A DNA stretch of 36,175 nucleotides from a virus. The stretch lies in IMG/VR virus record IMGVR_UViG_3300033553_000813, positions 1 through 36,175 of that record; one strand, written 5' to 3'. Numbering within the stretch: position 1 is the stretch's first letter; every line of letters starts with the position of its first letter. Position numbers and translations under genes: made by a program. Below the pieces are notes generated by a model, which was given only the letters and a program-made list of their open reading frames with translations, was not told where the DNA came from and did not search any database. Shown piece by piece: positions 1-7,609 of this stretch.

Positions 1-258
1 ATGGCAGAAATTAAGATTGAACAGAAAAAACAGCTTTGGCCATGGTTGCTAGTTGGCCTTGTCATCGTTGCATTGCTTCTATATTTCCTGTTGTTTCGTG
101 ATAACGGCAAAAACACAGAGGCAGTAACTGAAGCAGATTACATCACCAATACGAACGAATCTGACCTTTTAGGGTTAAAAGAAAACAACGGCACCGTTGC
201 GGCTTATGTAAATTTTGTAGAAAACAGTAAAGATAAGATGAGTCTTATATTTGGCTAA
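1..258 (+). CDS. N-terminal part of a host membrane-anchored protein, probably truncated by the prophage
   Basis: The frame encodes 85 residues. A lysine-rich start is followed by one membrane segment (about residues 14-33, PWLLVGLVIVALLLYFLLF) and then a polar extracytoplasmic stretch containing a NNGTVAAYVNFVE motif. I read it as the first part of a longer Bacteroidota membrane-anchored protein, because the frame stops just after entering what looks like the phage left end (repeats from 257). Residues up to about 83 would be host; the last residues would be phage sequence read through. It is probably non-functional. No exact family is assigned. It could instead be a complete small protein, but the stop lying at the edge of the transposase-site repeats argues against that. 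Confidence 0.6.
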   Translation: MAEIKIEQKKQLWPWLLVGLVIVALLLYFLLFRDNGKNTEAVTEADYITNTNESDLLGLKENNGTVAAYVNFVENSKDKMSLIFG

Positions 259-298
259 TCGAATCGTACCAATTTAATCAATCGAATCGTACCAGTTT
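257..298. repeat. Left-end tandem direct repeats, likely MuA-type transposase binding sites
   Basis: The 15-mer AATCGAATCGTACCA occurs at 257-271 and again at 280-294. With the following bases it makes two 19-base copies with one mismatch, offset by 23 bases (two helical turns). They lie between the broken host frame and the repressor gene, where Mu-like phages carry the L1-L3 transposase sites. A TG dinucleotide at 252-253, a few bases outside the first repeat, is the best candidate for the phage terminus (5'-TG). I found no copy in either orientation elsewhere in the window. Confidence 0.65.
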
Positions 299-413
299 GG
301 GAAAATGTTAAATTTGACTTCTTGGAACTTTTTGGCATATCTTTGAGAGAACTTGGGTAAATCTTCACTTTTTTTTTGTGGGGGGCACTATGAACAACAA
401 AGTATGTTTCCCC

Positions 414-1088
414 CTACTCCAGTCTTATAACACCAACCACAATGGCCAGACCTGTTATTTCTTCTTCAGGTATATCAAATGGTCGGTAATCCTTATTGTC
501 GCTTATAGCCGTTACATGATTGGGCTTTTCTGATATATCAATACGCTTCACTAATATGCCCTGTTCTTTGGTGGATATCACATGTACCTTATTCCACTGG
601 ATGAAATTACTCTCCTTTATAATCCTACATGCCACAATATCACCACTATTGTACTTTGGGTACATACTACTCCCGGAGACTTCTATCATAAAGTCAACCT
701 TTCTATTTTTAAACTTTGGGATGATATAATAGTCCTTTACATCCTGTTCAGCAATAGCAAACTCACCACTACCAAATCCAGCAACGGCTAATTGACCAAC
801 CAAGGGATAGCCTTTGTAAGCCTTTAATGCAATATAAGGCTCATGGCTGTCTGCCAACATATCCACTTGACTCTTTGGTTGTGCTTTCTTTCCTGTCAAG
901 AGCCAATCCAAATCAATATGTTCACACTTTGAAAACACAAGATCATAATCAATTGAATTGCGCTTAACCCAGTTCGATAAAGTGGACTTATTTATTCCAA
1001 GGAAGTCAGCGAGCTCTTTGTCTGTGGTAAATCTCTTAGACTGCTTAATGCGCTCCAATATTTCCCCTTTATCGTAAAAAGTTTTCAT
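414..1088 (-). CDS. Phage repressor, CI/LexA-type (N-terminal HTH plus S24 peptidase-like domain)
   Basis: The 224-residue protein has an N-terminal helix-turn-helix of the phage CI type (about residues 8-45, with KELADFLGINKSTLSNWV) and a C-terminal S24/LexA-like self-cleavage domain. The expected dyad is visible: Ser141 in SGSSMYP and Lys181 in ILVKRI. A plausible autocleavage bond is Ala103-Gly104 in LAVAGFGSG. The protein should hold the prophage silent by binding the 1081-1130 operators, and RecA-stimulated cleavage would link induction to DNA damage. It is transcribed away from the transposase operon, like Mu c, although Mu c itself has no S24 domain. The first operator repeat overlaps its start, suggesting autoregulation. 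Confidence 0.9.
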   Translation of the reverse strand: MKTFYDKGEILERIKQSKRFTTDKELADFLGINKSTLSNWVKRNSIDYDLVFSKCEHIDLDWLLTGKKAQPKSQVDMLADSHEPYIALKAYKGYPLVGQLAVAGFGSGEFAIAEQDVKDYYIIPKFKNRKVDFMIEVSGSSMYPKYNSGDIVACRIIKESNFIQWNKVHVISTKEQGILVKRIDISEKPNHVTAISDNKDYRPFDIPEEEITGLAIVVGVIRLE

Positions 1089-1130
1089 AATGTGAATAAG
1101 TTTTCATTATTTCTTTGGAGTTTTCAATTT
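1081..1130. promoter_or_regulatory. Candidate repressor operators: three direct repeats GTTTTCAWWWT
   Basis: GTTTTCATAAT (1081-1091), GTTTTCATTAT (1100-1110) and GTTTTCAATTT (1120-1130) recur every 19-20 bases. The first overlaps the repressor start and the last lies between the -33 and -7 boxes of the rightward early promoter. This is the arrangement expected for operators shared by the repressor and the Ner-like protein. Binding itself is inferred. Confidence 0.6.
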
Positions 1131-1144
1131 GTGTACTATATTTG
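1114..1144 (+). promoter_or_regulatory. Early rightward promoter, Bacteroidota type
   Basis: TTTG at 1114-1117, a 19-base spacer, then TATATTTG at 1137-1144 fits the Bacteroidota sigma consensus (TTTG / TAnnTTTG) exactly. Transcription would start near 1150 and lead into the 1175 gene and the transposase operon. Confidence 0.75.
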
Positions 1145-1174
1145 TCGTGTATTTGTTACAAACATATATTAAAA

Positions 1175-1396
1175 ATGAAAAGCGAGCAAATTTTAAATGA
1201 AGAAGCTTACAAATTAGGTAAGCTAGTGTCAGGCACCGACAGAGTGTTAATTCAGAACAAATTACAAGTGTCGGAGAGTACCGTAAACACGGTACTAACA
1301 GGTAAAAGGAGAGCCATCAGAGGCAAATCCTTACAGATTATTGAAATGGCTAAAAAGATTCACGAAATCAACAAAGCCAAAAAAGATTTGATCTAA
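1175..1396 (+). CDS. Small Cro/Ner-like DNA-binding protein
   Basis: The 73-residue protein starts MKSEQILNEE and has a compact HTH-like section (about residues 24-50: LIQNKLQVSESTVNTVLTGK), with basic residues after the presumed recognition helix. Its place between the repressor and the transposase, in the opposite direction to the repressor, matches Mu ner or lambdoid cro, a negative regulator of early transcription. I chose the ATG at 1175 because an in-frame ATG at 1115 lies inside the promoter, upstream of the likely transcript start. Family assignment is by position and HTH pattern only. Confidence 0.75.
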   Translation: MKSEQILNEEAYKLGKLVSGTDRVLIQNKLQVSESTVNTVLTGKRRAIRGKSLQIIEMAKKIHEINKAKKDLI

Positions 1397-1414
1397 GCAA
1401 CCTAAGCCTCACAC

Positions 1415-3469
1415 ATGCCTATTTATCACAACAACACACTATCTGTAACCCGTAAGGAACTTGCCCTATGCGGTGTGTCTCCGAGTTACGTTAGCCGAGC
1501 CTTGGCCGGACAGCGTAAGGGGGAGGTATATTGTTGGGAGCACCATAAGCAGGGTAGTCAGGTTTATATCCATTACCAATCTTTGATGCCCAAGTATAAG
1601 GCCTTGGTTAAGGCCGTGCTTTGCGAGGGTATCGAACCCGAGATTTACCTCAGAAAACAAGAGGAACAAAAGGCACAGGACACAATTGAAAACCTGACCG
1701 ATCAAGTTACTGGGCTGGTAACATCCAACCCCGACGAAATCAAACAACTATCCGAAACCAAGCTTTACACCCCCATTGAAGTTCACCAGTTAGCTCGCGC
1801 TGCGGGATGGCTTCGCCTGATTAACCAATTTGACGTTAAAAAAGCCCGAAAGCTTGGTTTTGCAAGTGTTAATGACTTCCGAAGCGAAGTATTTAAACGC
1901 TGTTTAAACGAGCAAACGGCCAAAACGCCGCTTGTGAAATTCAAAAAGGGGCTTATCACAAATGAGAATCGATTTTACCGTAATGCTCTTGACTACCGTA
2001 GGGAGGGTATTAGCGCACTAATACATAAAGGGGTTGGCAATGTTAACCGCGAAAAAGATAAGAAGGATGCCAATGTTCATGCAAAACTTCTAACCCTGGC
2101 ATCAGCCCAAGTAAAGTATTCATGGGAAGATGTTTCGATGATGTATAACAATTGGGCTTTAAAGAACGATAAGCCACAATACACCACATCCACGGTTAAA
2201 CAGTATTTAAACACCCCAAAAATAAAGAAAGTTTGGTATTACGCACGTCATGGAAAGTTGGCTGCAGATAACGATATACAACCGCTTATCAATCGGGAAA
2301 CACCAACGTTCCCTGATGCGCTTTGGTCTATTGACGGTACTACCATGCAGTTGTATTACCGCGACGAAAACAACAAAATAAAGAGCGACCTATACGTTTA
2401 TTTCGTTACCGATGCCAACACCACGGCCATTATAGGCCACTCCATAGCATTTGCCGAAACAGGCGGCATGGTAGAAGATGCTTTGCGCAATGCCATCATA
2501 AAGCACGAGAATAAGCCTTATCAGTTACAATACGATAACTCATCGGCCAACATATCCTTTGCCGTTCAAAACCTCATGACCAACATGAGCCGGGTGCATT
2601 TCCCTTGTGAGCCTTACAAAGGCCGATCAAAGTATGTAGAGAGCATTATTGGCCATTTTCAACAACGGGTATTGCGCAAACAGCCCAATTTTAAGGGAGG
2701 TAACATCACCACCAAAAGCCTTAATTCAAAGGCCAACCCCGAACTATTGGCACACTTTAAAAAGAACCCGGAGTTATTGCCAAATCGAGATGAAGTACTG
2801 GCCGAATTTGAAGCAGCTTTAAAAGAATACAACGAGCGTGGCGAAAAGAGAGACAGTTACGGGCGTTTTGTAGGCCAAGGTAAAATGGAACGTTACACTT
2901 CCATAGAGCATGAAAAGCGCGAAAAGCTTAACTATTTCGACCGCCTTAGCATGTTTATGGTAGAACAACGCTTACCCTACACCTATGGCGTTAACGGTAT
3001 CGAAATGGAGATAAACGGCAACAAACATCACTTCATAGTTCCCGACCCCGATACTGTGGGCGACTTCATATTTGCCAACGAGAACCTGGGCACAAAGTTC
3101 AGGGTGAAAGTTGACAAGTACAAGCCCACTATGATAGCTCTATACAAGGACGGCATATTCATCGACTTTGCTTACAACAAAGAACGCTATGCGGCTTGTG
3201 TGGCCGATTTAAAAGACGGTCAAAAAGCTAAACAGGTCATATTTAAACAAAAGCAATCCGAATGGGGCGAAGATTACTCCCGCCGTGAGCTCGAAAAGCA
3301 AATGATAACACTGGGCGAAATGAAAGCTACCGGAACGGAAGGCTTTGGTTGGTGGGATAGCTCAAAAGACAACACCAACGCGCGCGAATCGGTTTTGGAG
3401 GATGCCAATAATGGCATGGACGACGGACTTACAGAGCGACAACGAAAGATTTTAAACATTGGCAAATAA
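1415..3469 (+). CDS. MuA-like DDE transposase
   Basis: The 684-residue protein, close to Mu A in length (663), would pair the phage ends and carry out strand transfer for integration and replicative transposition. The N-terminal ~70 residues look like a MerR/Mu-type winged DNA-binding domain. The RNase H-fold core carries the triad Asp307 (WSIDGTT), Asp374 (QYDNSS) and Glu409 (KYVESI), with 34 residues between the second and third, as in classical DDE integrases. A beta-rich domain follows (about 500-590). The C-terminus is polar and would be the MuB-contact region by analogy. It is the first large gene after the early promoter and sits directly upstream of the ATPase partner. Confidence 0.93.
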   Translation: MPIYHNNTLSVTRKELALCGVSPSYVSRALAGQRKGEVYCWEHHKQGSQVYIHYQSLMPKYKALVKAVLCEGIEPEIYLRKQEEQKAQDTIENLTDQVTGLVTSNPDEIKQLSETKLYTPIEVHQLARAAGWLRLINQFDVKKARKLGFASVNDFRSEVFKRCLNEQTAKTPLVKFKKGLITNENRFYRNALDYRREGISALIHKGVGNVNREKDKKDANVHAKLLTLASAQVKYSWEDVSMMYNNWALKNDKPQYTTSTVKQYLNTPKIKKVWYYARHGKLAADNDIQPLINRETPTFPDALWSIDGTTMQLYYRDENNKIKSDLYVYFVTDANTTAIIGHSIAFAETGGMVEDALRNAIIKHENKPYQLQYDNSSANISFAVQNLMTNMSRVHFPCEPYKGRSKYVESIIGHFQQRVLRKQPNFKGGNITTKSLNSKANPELLAHFKKNPELLPNRDEVLAEFEAALKEYNERGEKRDSYGRFVGQGKMERYTSIEHEKREKLNYFDRLSMFMVEQRLPYTYGVNGIEMEINGNKHHFIVPDPDTVGDFIFANENLGTKFRVKVDKYKPTMIALYKDGIFIDFAYNKERYAACVADLKDGQKAKQVIFKQKQSEWGEDYSRRELEKQMITLGEMKATGTEGFGWWDSSKDNTNARESVLEDANNGMDDGLTERQRKILNIGK

Positions 3470-3473
3470 AAAA

Positions 3474-3501
3474 GGCGCACAGCCAACCACAGCCATGCGC
3501 C
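3474..3501 (+). other. Short hairpin between transposase and MuB genes
   Basis: GGCGCA (3474-3479) pairs with TGCGCC (3496-3501) across a 16-base loop. No T-run follows, so it is at most an attenuator or mRNA-processing hairpin. The rest of the 73-base gap holds an AGTAATAACAATCA leader (3518-3531) that recurs before other early genes. Confidence 0.3.
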
Positions 3502-3542
3502 ATATCACTAAGTAAATAGTAATAACAATCAATTACAAAAGT

Positions 3543-4478
3543 ATGAAAGATTACTCGTTAGAACAAAAAAAGCAGTTACGCGATGCGATAATTGCCAATC
3601 AGGAGGCTTCGGGCTTATCAGGCAACAAGTTTGCCGTAGAGCGATTGGGCTTTAGCAACGGCTCTAAATTCAGCCACATTAACAACGGATGGGATAAACC
3701 CGGATTGGTAGGTGCAGGTACTTGGGAAATTATCGAAAAGTACATTGAAAAAACCGAGGGTTACACCGGAGTTCCAACCGCCAACCTTAAAAAGGTATGG
3801 GAAACATGCGAGCGTGCCCACGCCCTTAAAAAGCCTATGGCCGTTGTGGGCGAAGGCGGCTACGGCAAAACCTTTTCCCTGGAGAAATACAAGCAGCACA
3901 TTGAGGCCGAAAAGCGTTTTCAGGTTATTTACTTCGATGCTTCCATGGTTAAAACACGTAAGCAGTTTGTAGTTGGCCTAATGACAGAATTAGAATGCTA
4001 CAAGCCCGGTACTATGTCTGCCCAGTTGGCCGAAATGCGCAAATCTATCAATAAGCGCGATATCCTTATTTGCATTGACGAAGTAAGCAGCTTGGAAAGC
4101 CACAACATTACGGTTATTAAGGACGTAATGACCGCCTTTAAAGACCTATGCGGGATAGTGTTTGCCGGAACGCCTTACTTCATCAACAACCTTAACCGGG
4201 GTGCAATACGTGACCGCCACCTATTCAGCGAAACCCGCGACCGCCTGTTTATGCTGCCCGAACAATTGAGCAAACCAACCGAGGAGGAAGCCTTATCCAT
4301 ATTCAAAGCCAACGGCATTACAGCCAAGGATGAGTTAGAGATTGTGATGGGCAGCAAACCCGAATTTAAAGCCCACTCATGGCAAGCAAAGCGCACTTTC
4401 AGAGGCATTAAAGACTGTATCGACATGATTAAGATGTCAAATATCCCATCTATTAACTACAATAATTTACAACTATGA
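3543..4478 (+). CDS. MuB-like AAA+ ATPase, target-DNA selection partner of the transposase
   Basis: The 311-residue protein (Mu B is 312) has an N-terminal HTH-like region (about residues 10-60, NKFAVERLGFSNGSKFSHIN), then a P-loop ATPase domain: Walker A GEGGYGKT at 103-110 and Walker B ILICIDE at 174-180. MuB proteins form ATP-dependent filaments on target DNA, deliver it to the transpososome and give target immunity. The C-terminal domain (about 225-311) is basic in places and would be the MuB-C DNA-binding region. Its stop overlaps the next start (ATGA), indicating translational coupling. Confidence 0.9.
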   Translation: MKDYSLEQKKQLRDAIIANQEASGLSGNKFAVERLGFSNGSKFSHINNGWDKPGLVGAGTWEIIEKYIEKTEGYTGVPTANLKKVWETCERAHALKKPMAVVGEGGYGKTFSLEKYKQHIEAEKRFQVIYFDASMVKTRKQFVVGLMTELECYKPGTMSAQLAEMRKSINKRDILICIDEVSSLESHNITVIKDVMTAFKDLCGIVFAGTPYFINNLNRGAIRDRHLFSETRDRLFMLPEQLSKPTEEEALSIFKANGITAKDELEIVMGSKPEFKAHSWQAKRTFRGIKDCIDMIKMSNIPSINYNNLQL

Positions 4479-4681
4479 AACGAGCAGGTTACATCAGCAT
4501 CAAAAACGACATTTGCCGCAATTGCTTAGGCCATGGATACATAAAAGGTATACACTGCCTCGCATCCACCCCTGACAAATGCGATGTATCCAATGGCAGC
4601 GGCATGGTGGTAGTTAAAAGAACCATCGAAATAACCGTTACACCCAAAAAAGTGAGCCATGACGATGCCCTTGACAAATGA
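4475..4681 (+). CDS. Small protein with a DnaJ-type cysteine motif
   Basis: The 68-residue protein begins in the ATGA overlap with the MuB-like gene. It has CRNCLGHGY (residues 15-23), a CxxCxGxG zinc motif as in DnaJ-type zinc fingers, and a degenerate second half (CDVSNGSG) that lacks the second paired cysteine. It is probably a small metal- or nucleic-acid-binding accessory protein of the early operon. The function is unknown. A fuller two-motif relative lies at 7849-8067. Confidence 0.7.
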   Translation: MKRAGYISIKNDICRNCLGHGYIKGIHCLASTPDKCDVSNGSGMVVVKRTIEITVTPKKVSHDDALDK

Positions 4682-4889
4682 CCTTGAAAGCCAGTTGCAG
4701 CCTTACCTTATTAAAATTGAGGAGCTGCACCAATGGATAGCAGAACACGAACCATGGCACAAGGACTTTGAACAAAAACGACGAGAACTAAGCATTGCCA
4801 TCACCAAAATAGAGCAAACAAAATTGCGCTACAAACGACCTAATAAGGATTTACCAATTATTTACAGTGTACCAAAATTTAATAATTAA
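4659..4889 (+). CDS. Unknown small early protein, helical
   Basis: I do not recognise this 76-residue protein. It is charged and predicted helical through most of its length (LESQLQPYLIKIEELHQWIAE and on), ending in a short basic, proline-containing tail. It overlaps the preceding gene by 23 bases, and an alternative ATG two codons in (4665) is equally possible. Its tight packing in the operon supports it being real. Confidence 0.6.
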   Translation: MTMPLTNDLESQLQPYLIKIEELHQWIAEHEPWHKDFEQKRRELSIAITKIEQTKLRYKRPNKDLPIIYSVPKFNN

Positions 4890-4893
4890 CATC

Positions 4894-5547
4894 ATGGAAA
4901 AACAAGTATTGACAGATGAGCAACGCCACCAGCTCGAACATCTTAAAATGTTGGAAGCAAGGGAAAAGTCAATGGTTAAAGAAGACCAAAAAGCCCTAAA
5001 GGAACTCACTGACGAAACCGTAAAAAACGCCTACGTTATCCTGGCTAAAACCAGTGAAGTAATAGCTGAGGCCAAAACGATGGTGTATGGCATGTTTGCC
5101 GATATCATTGAGCTCAAAAAGCAGATTTACAAAACATCGGACGAACAGTATTCGCACACCTTTACTACAAAGGACGGCATGTTGCGCATAATTATCGGCT
5201 TTCATGTGGTCGATAATTTTGAGGATAGCCACACCGCCGGGGTGGATGGTGTAAACAGCTTCCTAAACAGCTTAGGGGTTGACGACAACAGCCGCATGTT
5301 GGTTAAAATGGCCAAAAAGCTATTGAGCCGCGACAACAAAGGAACCCTGAACGCCCGTAAGGTGATGCAACTTATGCAAATGGCCAACGAAAGCGGACAG
5401 GCTCAATTCATCGACAACGTGCAGATTATTATTGATGCCTACAAGCCAATTAAAACCAAGCTGTACATCATAGCCCGTTACCGCAGCGAAAAGGAAAACG
5501 AGTGGAAAGCCCTGCCCCTGGGCATAACCGAAGCCGATATCGTCTAA
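4894..5547 (+). CDS. DUF3164-like early protein
   Basis: The 217-residue protein resembles the DUF3164 family of Mu-like phages: a charged N-terminal helical section, a conserved middle with TKDGMLRIIIGFHVVDNF, and an Asp/Asn-rich C-terminal half that includes DNKGTLNARKVMQL. Family members sit in the early region of transposable phages and their role is not established. I use the ATG at 4894 (ATCATGGAAAAAC) because starting at 4867 would overlap the preceding gene by 23 bases and add nine hydrophobic residues not typical of the family. Confidence 0.75.
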   Translation: MEKQVLTDEQRHQLEHLKMLEAREKSMVKEDQKALKELTDETVKNAYVILAKTSEVIAEAKTMVYGMFADIIELKKQIYKTSDEQYSHTFTTKDGMLRIIIGFHVVDNFEDSHTAGVDGVNSFLNSLGVDDNSRMLVKMAKKLLSRDNKGTLNARKVMQLMQMANESGQAQFIDNVQIIIDAYKPIKTKLYIIARYRSEKENEWKALPLGITEADIV

Positions 5548-5578
5548 TCAATTAATCACCATTTAAACAGTAATAGCA

Positions 5579-5839
5579 ATGATTTATTTAGTAAAAGTAA
5601 CAATCCAGCCAACATCAAGCGAAGACCCACAACTAACCTTTAAAAAGCTTGTAATTGAAGGCGTTTACATACCAGTTGAGGGAAAACGCAAAACCCTAAG
5701 CGTAAAAATTGAAGAGCAATGTAAGGCATTTATCTTAGGCAATTTAAAGAGAGACAGCCCGGAACTGGAGTTTGAGTTTAAACACTTCAATATCCGACGG
5801 TACAACAACCAATTTACCATCAACGACAATTTAAAGTAA
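5579..5839 (+). CDS. Unknown small early protein
   Basis: I do not recognise this 86-residue protein. It alternates hydrophobic and charged residues (MIYLVKVTIQPTS, then LSVKIEEQCKAFI), suggesting a small alpha/beta fold without signal peptide or membrane segment. The start follows a CACCATTTAAACAG element (5557-5570) that recurs before other phage genes. A tRNA-like hairpin follows its stop directly. Confidence 0.55.
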   Translation: MIYLVKVTIQPTSSEDPQLTFKKLVIEGVYIPVEGKRKTLSVKIEEQCKAFILGNLKRDSPELEFEFKHFNIRRYNNQFTINDNLK

Positions 5840-5879
5840 TCCTGAACGGTTCTTGGGCGGTTCGATTCCGCCCACAGGA
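5840..5879 (+). other. Hairpin that mimics a tRNA T-arm plus acceptor stem
   Basis: GGCGG-TTCGATT-CCGCC (5856-5872) has the exact form of a tRNA T-arm: a five-base stem and a seven-base TTCGATT loop. It is extended by one G-C pair and enclosed by an outer pair TCCTG (5840-5844) / CAGGA (5875-5879). There is no anticodon or D-arm, so it is not a full tRNA. It begins one base after a stop codon. Confidence 0.45.
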
Positions 5880-5897
5880 ACAATGCTAAAATAGCAA

Positions 5898-5917
5898 CTA
5901 AACACCATTTAAACATC
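5898..5917. repeat. TTTAAAC-type intergenic repeat pair
   Basis: TAAACACCATTTAAAC just before the 5924 gene is one of a set of paired TTTAAA[C/T] units about 11-12 bases apart. They recur in gene gaps of both strands (5557, 10371, 18177, 25100, 32003, 35184; weaker at 8510). Confidence 0.5.
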
Positions 5918-5923
5918 AATAAA

Positions 5924-6199
5924 ATGGACGAAATATTAGAGGCAATTAAACAAGAACGTATGCTTCAGGATGAAAAGTGGGGCGAACAAAATCACAAACC
6001 TATTGAATGGGTTGCCATTTTAACCGAAGAAGTTGGAGAGGTAAGCAAAGAAGCCTTAGAAAATCATTTTTCAAAGTATTACAAGGATACTAATAAACTA
6101 GCAAATTATCGCAAGGAACTTATACAAGTTGCTGCTGTAGCGATTGCGATGATTGAAAGTTTAGATAGAAACCAACCGCTTTATCAAAAGCTTAAATAG
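5924..6199 (+). CDS. MazG-like nucleotide pyrophosphohydrolase
   Basis: The 91-residue helical protein has WVAILTEEVGEVSKEAL (about residues 29-45) and YRKELIQVAAVAIAMIE (about 63-79). These are the two helices of the MazG/all-alpha NTP-pyrophosphatase fold that carry the metal-binding acidic motifs. The first motif (EEVGE) is intact. The second is ELIQ rather than the usual ExxD, as in many short phage MazG-like proteins. It may hydrolyse non-canonical or regulatory nucleotides, which would affect the nucleotide pool or starvation signalling during phage growth. The substrate cannot be read from the sequence. Confidence 0.75.
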   Translation: MDEILEAIKQERMLQDEKWGEQNHKPIEWVAILTEEVGEVSKEALENHFSKYYKDTNKLANYRKELIQVAAVAIAMIESLDRNQPLYQKLK

Positions 6200-6206
6200 T
6201 ATTTAA

Positions 6207-6908
6207 ATGCCTGAACAAACAAAAACAATAAAGCTACTTGACCTATGCTGTAAAGCGGGTGGTTGTTCTATGGGTTACTATCAAGCCTGTATCGACCTAG
6301 GTTATCAAATTGAGATAACCGGGGTTGATATTGAACCACAACCTAACTACCCTTTTGAGTTTGTTCAGGCCGATGCTGTTGAATTCCTCAAAGAGTACTG
6401 GAGTAACTACACCCACTTACACGCTTCGCCTCCCTGTCAGGAATATAGCGTTGCTACGGCATACCTACGCCAAAAGGGCAAAGTTTATCGGGATAACCTT
6501 ACAGAGCTGCGTGAACTGATGCAAAAATGCGGATTGCCGGGAGTTATTGAGAACGTTCCAAACGCTCCATTGCGTCCTGACATAGTTTTACGTGGCGATA
6601 TGTTCGGTTTAAAAGTACTGCGCAAACGTCACTTTGAATTGGTCAATTGGTGGGCTATGAACCCCATTATGCCGCAAAAGGTTGGTTCTGTTGCCGAGGG
6701 CGATTATGTATCGGTATATGGCAAATGCGGCATCAAGAAATCAGGCAAACGTAAAGCAGCACAGCCAAAGTTTAAGAAGCGAACCATCAAAGAAACATGG
6801 AAATATGCCATGGGAATTGATTGGATGACCAGGGATGAAGAACTAGCAGAGGCAATCCCACCTGAATACACCCGATTTATTGGACGAGAATTATTTAAAA
6901 CCACATAG
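6207..6908 (+). CDS. Phage-type C5 DNA cytosine methyltransferase
   Basis: The 233-residue protein has the SAM-binding start LLDLCCKAGGCSMGYY (residues 10-25), an acidic SAM contact (VDIEP, 40-44), the catalytic motif IV SPPCQEY with Cys77, motif VI VIENVPNAP with Glu115, and an RKRHFE motif VIII-like stretch near 139-144. It is much shorter than bacterial Dcm and has little room for a target-recognition domain, as in the compact phage-encoded cytosine methyltransferases. It lies in the early operon, so it could modify phage DNA before or during replication, probably against restriction. Target sequence unknown. Confidence 0.88.
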   Translation: MPEQTKTIKLLDLCCKAGGCSMGYYQACIDLGYQIEITGVDIEPQPNYPFEFVQADAVEFLKEYWSNYTHLHASPPCQEYSVATAYLRQKGKVYRDNLTELRELMQKCGLPGVIENVPNAPLRPDIVLRGDMFGLKVLRKRHFELVNWWAMNPIMPQKVGSVAEGDYVSVYGKCGIKKSGKRKAAQPKFKKRTIKETWKYAMGIDWMTRDEELAEAIPPEYTRFIGRELFKTT

Positions 6909-6929
6909 TACTAATCAATAATAACAATC

Positions 6930-7088
6930 ATGAACCACTACGATTACATTTCCTTAACGGCCTTTTTCGGTGCAGTTATCATGGCCACTTGGGGCACAAT
7001 CCAAGAGTACAGAAAGCACAAGCGCAATGGGCAAAGCTACACGCCCCGCAACCTCGAAACATTCGACAAACGCATAGAAAACGACTAA
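6930..7088 (+). CDS. Small single-pass membrane protein
   Basis: This short frame encodes 52 residues: MNHYDYISLT, then a hydrophobic stretch AFFGAVIMATWGTI (about residues 11-24), then a basic, polar tail. The ATG at 6930 follows an AATAACAATCA leader like those before the 3543 and 9092 genes. Its stop is one base before the next start, which supports a real, coupled gene. N-out or N-in topology and function are unknown. Confidence 0.6.
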   Translation: MNHYDYISLTAFFGAVIMATWGTIQEYRKHKRNGQSYTPRNLETFDKRIEND

Positions 7089-7089
7089 C

Positions 7090-7605
7090 ATGGCAGCATT
7101 TGACGAAATCCTTTATGAAAGACTCAAGGAAAAGCGGCAGTACTTCCACCAGTTGCTTATTGCGCTGGGCGAAGTCCGCTACAAAGATGTTATTGTGAGC
7201 ACGCTGTTCAGCGTGGAAAGTACCACAGCTTTAAACGAACAGCAGCTCGATACACTAATATCAGAAGCCAAAGCGCGCTTGAACAAAAACCCACGGCCAG
7301 TGAGTTACCAGGACTCAAGCAAAATGCTACGCTTATGGCGAAACAAATGCCTTTTGGTTCTAAACGAGCGGGGCATTGTGGCCACACCAAAGGATTGGAC
7401 AGCCGTTAACGCCGAGCTATCAAAAAAGCAATTCCAATGGGTGTTGAGCCCGGCACAAACACAAAGCGGCCTCGTTAACCGCAAAGGCCTCTATGCTTTC
7501 CGTACGGTTGAGGACTTAAAAAAGCTATTTAAACAGCTTTGTTCCATCCGCGACAACGAAAGAACCCATACCGAAAAATTAAAAGATTTAGCACTTAAAA
7601 ATTAA
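7090..7605 (+). CDS. GemA-like (Mu gp16/DUF1018-type) early protein
   Basis: The 171-residue protein is placed like GemA of Mu-like phages, in the early operon after B. It shows the general pattern: an N-terminal helical segment with HQLLIALGEVRYKDVIV, a helix LNEQQLDTLISEAKARLN, and a C-terminal half with WRNKCLLVLNERGI and conserved tryptophans. Mu GemA has been linked to changes in host DNA supercoiling. Similarity here is moderate and the assignment rests on position as well as pattern. Confidence 0.5.
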   Translation: MAAFDEILYERLKEKRQYFHQLLIALGEVRYKDVIVSTLFSVESTTALNEQQLDTLISEAKARLNKNPRPVSYQDSSKMLRLWRNKCLLVLNERGIVATPKDWTAVNAELSKKQFQWVLSPAQTQSGLVNRKGLYAFRTVEDLKKLFKQLCSIRDNERTHTEKLKDLALKN

Positions 7606-7609
7606 ATAA

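Noticed and set aside
380-414. Intrinsic terminator for the repressor gene
   Set aside because: GGGGG/CCCCC can pair, but the leftward transcript has an A-run after the stem rather than a T-run.
1115-1174. Upstream start for the Ner-like gene
   Set aside because: The first codons lie inside the -33 to -7 region of the early promoter; the ATG at 1175 is downstream of the likely transcript start.
5840-5879. Complete tRNA gene
   Set aside because: Only T-arm and acceptor-like stems are present; about 40 bases is too short and there is no anticodon arm.
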